A stretch of 64,000 nt of DNA, taken from Callipepla californica brunnescens (lineage: Eukaryota > Chordata > Aves > Galliformes > Odontophoridae). The position numbers and the translations under genes were made by a program. The DNA is taken from assembly GCA_023055505.1 (NCBI GenBank), contig JALIRH010000031.1:3548123-3612122 (forward strand). Direction: 5' to 3'. A model generated the notes under the pieces. That model searched no databases. It saw only the letters and a list, made by a program, of their open reading frames with translations, and was not told the DNA's origin. How positions within the stretch are numbered: position 1 is the stretch's first letter; the number at the start of each line of letters is the position of its first letter. Shown here piece by piece: positions 61,663 to 64,000 of the stretch.

Positions 61663-61839
61663 CTATTCCATAAGATTTTGGGTTACAGTGTGATGAAAGT
61701 CTTTTGTTTCGAAAGCAACGAATAAGATTTTGGTATATAGCAGAAGGATTTGACTTTGCTTCGGCAGACATAAAGAATAGTTGGAGCCTTTATTCAGATA
61801 GTAGGAAACCAACAAAGCTACTTTCTCTGCAAGGTCAGG
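61663..61839 (-). CDS. Candidate terminal exon, minus strand, unrecognised
   Basis: On the minus strand a strong acceptor, TCTACTTTCTCTTTCAG, is followed directly by a frame open for 58 codons to a TAG at 61663-61665. The peptide begins PDLAEKVALLVSYYLNKG and includes LPKQSQILLLYTKILFVAFE, a helical, Leu-rich composition reminiscent of helical-repeat proteins. I recognise no family. AATAAA lies about 420 bases further along the minus strand, compatible with a 3' UTR. Against the call: a second frame of the same strand (ATG at 61771) is also open for 84 codons and runs past a GAAAAA/GTAAGA donor-like site, so the choice of frame is unsure, and no upstream exon in compatible phase was found before the window ends. 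Confidence 0.3.
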   Translation of the reverse strand, partial: PDLAEKVALLVSYYLNKGSNYSLCLPKQSQILLLYTKILFVAFETKDFHHTVTQNLME

Positions 61840-64000
61840 CTGAAAGAGAAAGTAGATCTGAATGAATGGAAAAAAAATAATGTCCCTTGCTCTTCTTTAG
61901 TGCAGAAATGATCACAGAAACATGACAAAATATGCATTCAGCTGATGATCTAAATAAAAAAACTGGTAAATATCCTCCAGTTATGCTACCAAGTTTTTGC
62001 AGGTCTGAGCTGTGACAGATGTGGCTCAGGAGACATAACCCAAGTTGATCAATGGATTAGTTCATAATATTAAGGCACAGATGTACATATATTGCTTTAC
62101 TGAAAGTATTCTTTGGCCACTGGCTAAAATTGCTCGTGAGTTGTCTTCGGGTGGTGTGGCCCAGGGTTAATCTTACCTGACATCAGACAAACTGACTCTT
62201 GGGATCCTTATAGAGTTGTCAGCACCTCAGTGTGATAATCAGAAATAAGAAGTGATGTTTGTTTTCATCCAAGTGTGGAGGTGTGTGGTATGTTTTACTC
62301 ACAGATGTATGCCACACAACTCAAAGCTGGTCTTTGTTAAGTACTGGCTTGATGAGTAAATGGTAACTAAATACCATGCAAGGACATTATTTCTAGATGT
62401 CATGGAAACAATGATAAGTTACCTTCTTAAATAATAATAAGTTACACTGCCACTGTGTTTACTTTTCTACAGTAAACAAACCAACAATAGTACCATACTT
62501 TGTGAGGGTCTATATATCTATATTGTCACTGCCATTGTATCGTTAGACTCACTTACAGTGGTATTTCCATTTTTCTGGGTGCTATACATGCATAGTGTAA
62601 CAAAGCTTTGCCTTCTTGAAGTTCTGAAGTTTAAAGAAATATTTAGAAAAGAAATCAGGATATAGTGGACAGTTACACCGAGTCTTCACCTAGCCGAGAT
62701 GCTAGATTAAATATCTCCTTTCTTGTGTACAGAAACGTAAGTATCTTTTCAGACAACAAGAGTAAGATGTATGTACATCTTAGAAAACAGGCAATCAAAA
62801 TATATCTTGATGTGATAGCCAACAGAAGACTAACTGACTAAAAGCCTGATTTTCTTCTCATGGCCTTTCCAGGAGAGAGTGCCAAACCAAAAGCTTAAAT
62901 GAATGTCTTTAAATGAGTATGTCTTTATTTGTTAGCATTCATTTTCTTTACAGTTTCTTATGGTAATCTTTTAGAAGACAGCTTATATTTTAAAGGAAAG
63001 AGGACATATGCTGGCAGTGTACCAGATAAGAACTGGAATTAGCACATTTGTTTGTTATCTCAGGAAACCTGAGATCAAAAACTGACTTAGATAAAACATA
63101 AAAGTGGAACTCAGTGGCAAAGTTCTGAGCATGATCTAATCAGTCCACTCAGAATAAGGCAACAAAATTCATCATTGTATAAAACTTTATTTGTAAAGCC
63201 TGATTATTCAAGAAATTGATTTTTGTGATTTTTGGATCTCCTCCATATGCTGGGAAATACAGTTTAGCTGCCTAATCATAAGAGTAGATAATGTAACGTA
63301 GTTAGGATTTGAGCCTTGTTCGTTATAGCTGACAAATGTATTATATGCGCTGGCTTGACCATTGTATTTTACCTTTCTCCCAGTCTTATAGCAACACAAT
63401 CTGCTGCTGTGTTTTCCATCATACATATTAAATGCATAATGCTATACTCTCTCATACATCAAATGGTTCAGCTATACATGCAGCAGGGGAAATTCTCACT
63501 AACTGTGGTGTTGATGAGGTTTGCTTGTACATATTGTGTTTGGGTGTCACTGAGACTTTTCTGAATTGTTTAGCTGATGATGATAATTCGTTTATTTACT
63601 TACACTTACTAAATTACTCTTAATTACACCCAAGTAGATGTACTGGATACAGACATGTATAGAATCACATAGTGACACCAAAATGAGATGCAGTGTCAAA
63701 GAACATGTAAATGCAGAAATACAACTGCTCTTAGCAATGTATACAAGAGAAAAATAAGTGCTCATTAGTACTAAAAGAAAGAAAATCAGCGTTATCTACT
63801 ATTCATCAAGTTTTTGATCAATATATTGTGCCAAAAATTATCCAAGTATCAATTAAGTATCAGACACCTAGATTTTAATAAATGTGAAATAAAATTGATA
63901 TAATTCATTTTTTAGAAATATTGGGAATATAGTGATGTTATTTAAAAGAGGGCTAGTTTGCATAAACCAAAATTCTTCCCAGATGTCTTCCAAAATTAAA
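61840..64000. other. Unique sequence, possible micro-exon, no gene confirmed
   Basis: No transposon is recognised. A 49-bp minus-strand segment at 62177-62225 is bounded by an acceptor-like CACACTGAG and a consensus donor CAG/GTAAGA and is open in one frame, but its phase does not fit the candidate exon at 61.8 kb. The remaining open frames are short and unsupported. Confidence 0.45.

Noticed and set aside
1..64000. tRNA, rRNA, CRISPR, bacterial operon or phage features
   Set aside because: None found: no B-box-like tRNA sequence, no regularly spaced repeats, and the gene texture is that of a vertebrate nuclear genome.

Overview
This looks like nuclear DNA from a bird, most likely a galliform such as a chicken relative. 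The sequence is AT-rich, has no dense coding, and contains at least nine copies of the avian LINE CR1. It also has a deleted mariner element with chicken-type ends and a GC-rich solo-LTR-like insertion. There is nothing prokaryotic: no operons, and no long open frames outside transposon relics. No full gene can be recognised. The window reads as a gene desert or the inside of a very large intron.

Layout. 1-7.3 kb is repeat-rich: an antisense CR1 3' end (0.7-1.2 kb), a mariner deletion derivative (3.0-3.55 kb), a solo-LTR candidate with a 5-bp target duplication (3.89-4.32 kb), and a sense CR1 that still holds the relic of the ORF1 esterase (5.6-7.2 kb). 7.3-25.8 kb is mostly unique sequence, interrupted by one antisense CR1 (11.7-12.4 kb). 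It holds the best regulatory-looking motifs: an RFX X-box at 10.8 kb, a ZNF143-like site at 16.5 kb and a CTCF-like core at 20.5 kb. It also holds two exon-like segments at 12.9 and 20.4 kb. 25.8-28.2 kb is the longest CR1, with endonuclease and reverse transcriptase relics and a preserved FADD motif. 28.2-50.1 kb has no interspersed repeat I can identify with confidence, only simple repeats. 50.1-52.2 kb holds an antisense CR1 end beside a sense CR1 relic. 52.2-64 kb is unique sequence with two more CR1 relics (56.5 and 58.0-59.3 kb) and two minus-strand exon-like segments (53.9 and 61.7 kb).

How it works together. The CR1 copies are all dead: 5'-truncated, internally deleted, frameshifted, or some mix of these. 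They are parasites and not working genes. The open question is the unique sequence. Several segments combine splice signals, open frame or retained CpG with recognisable transcription-factor motifs. All exon and regulatory calls there come from one sequence without alignment and are candidates only.
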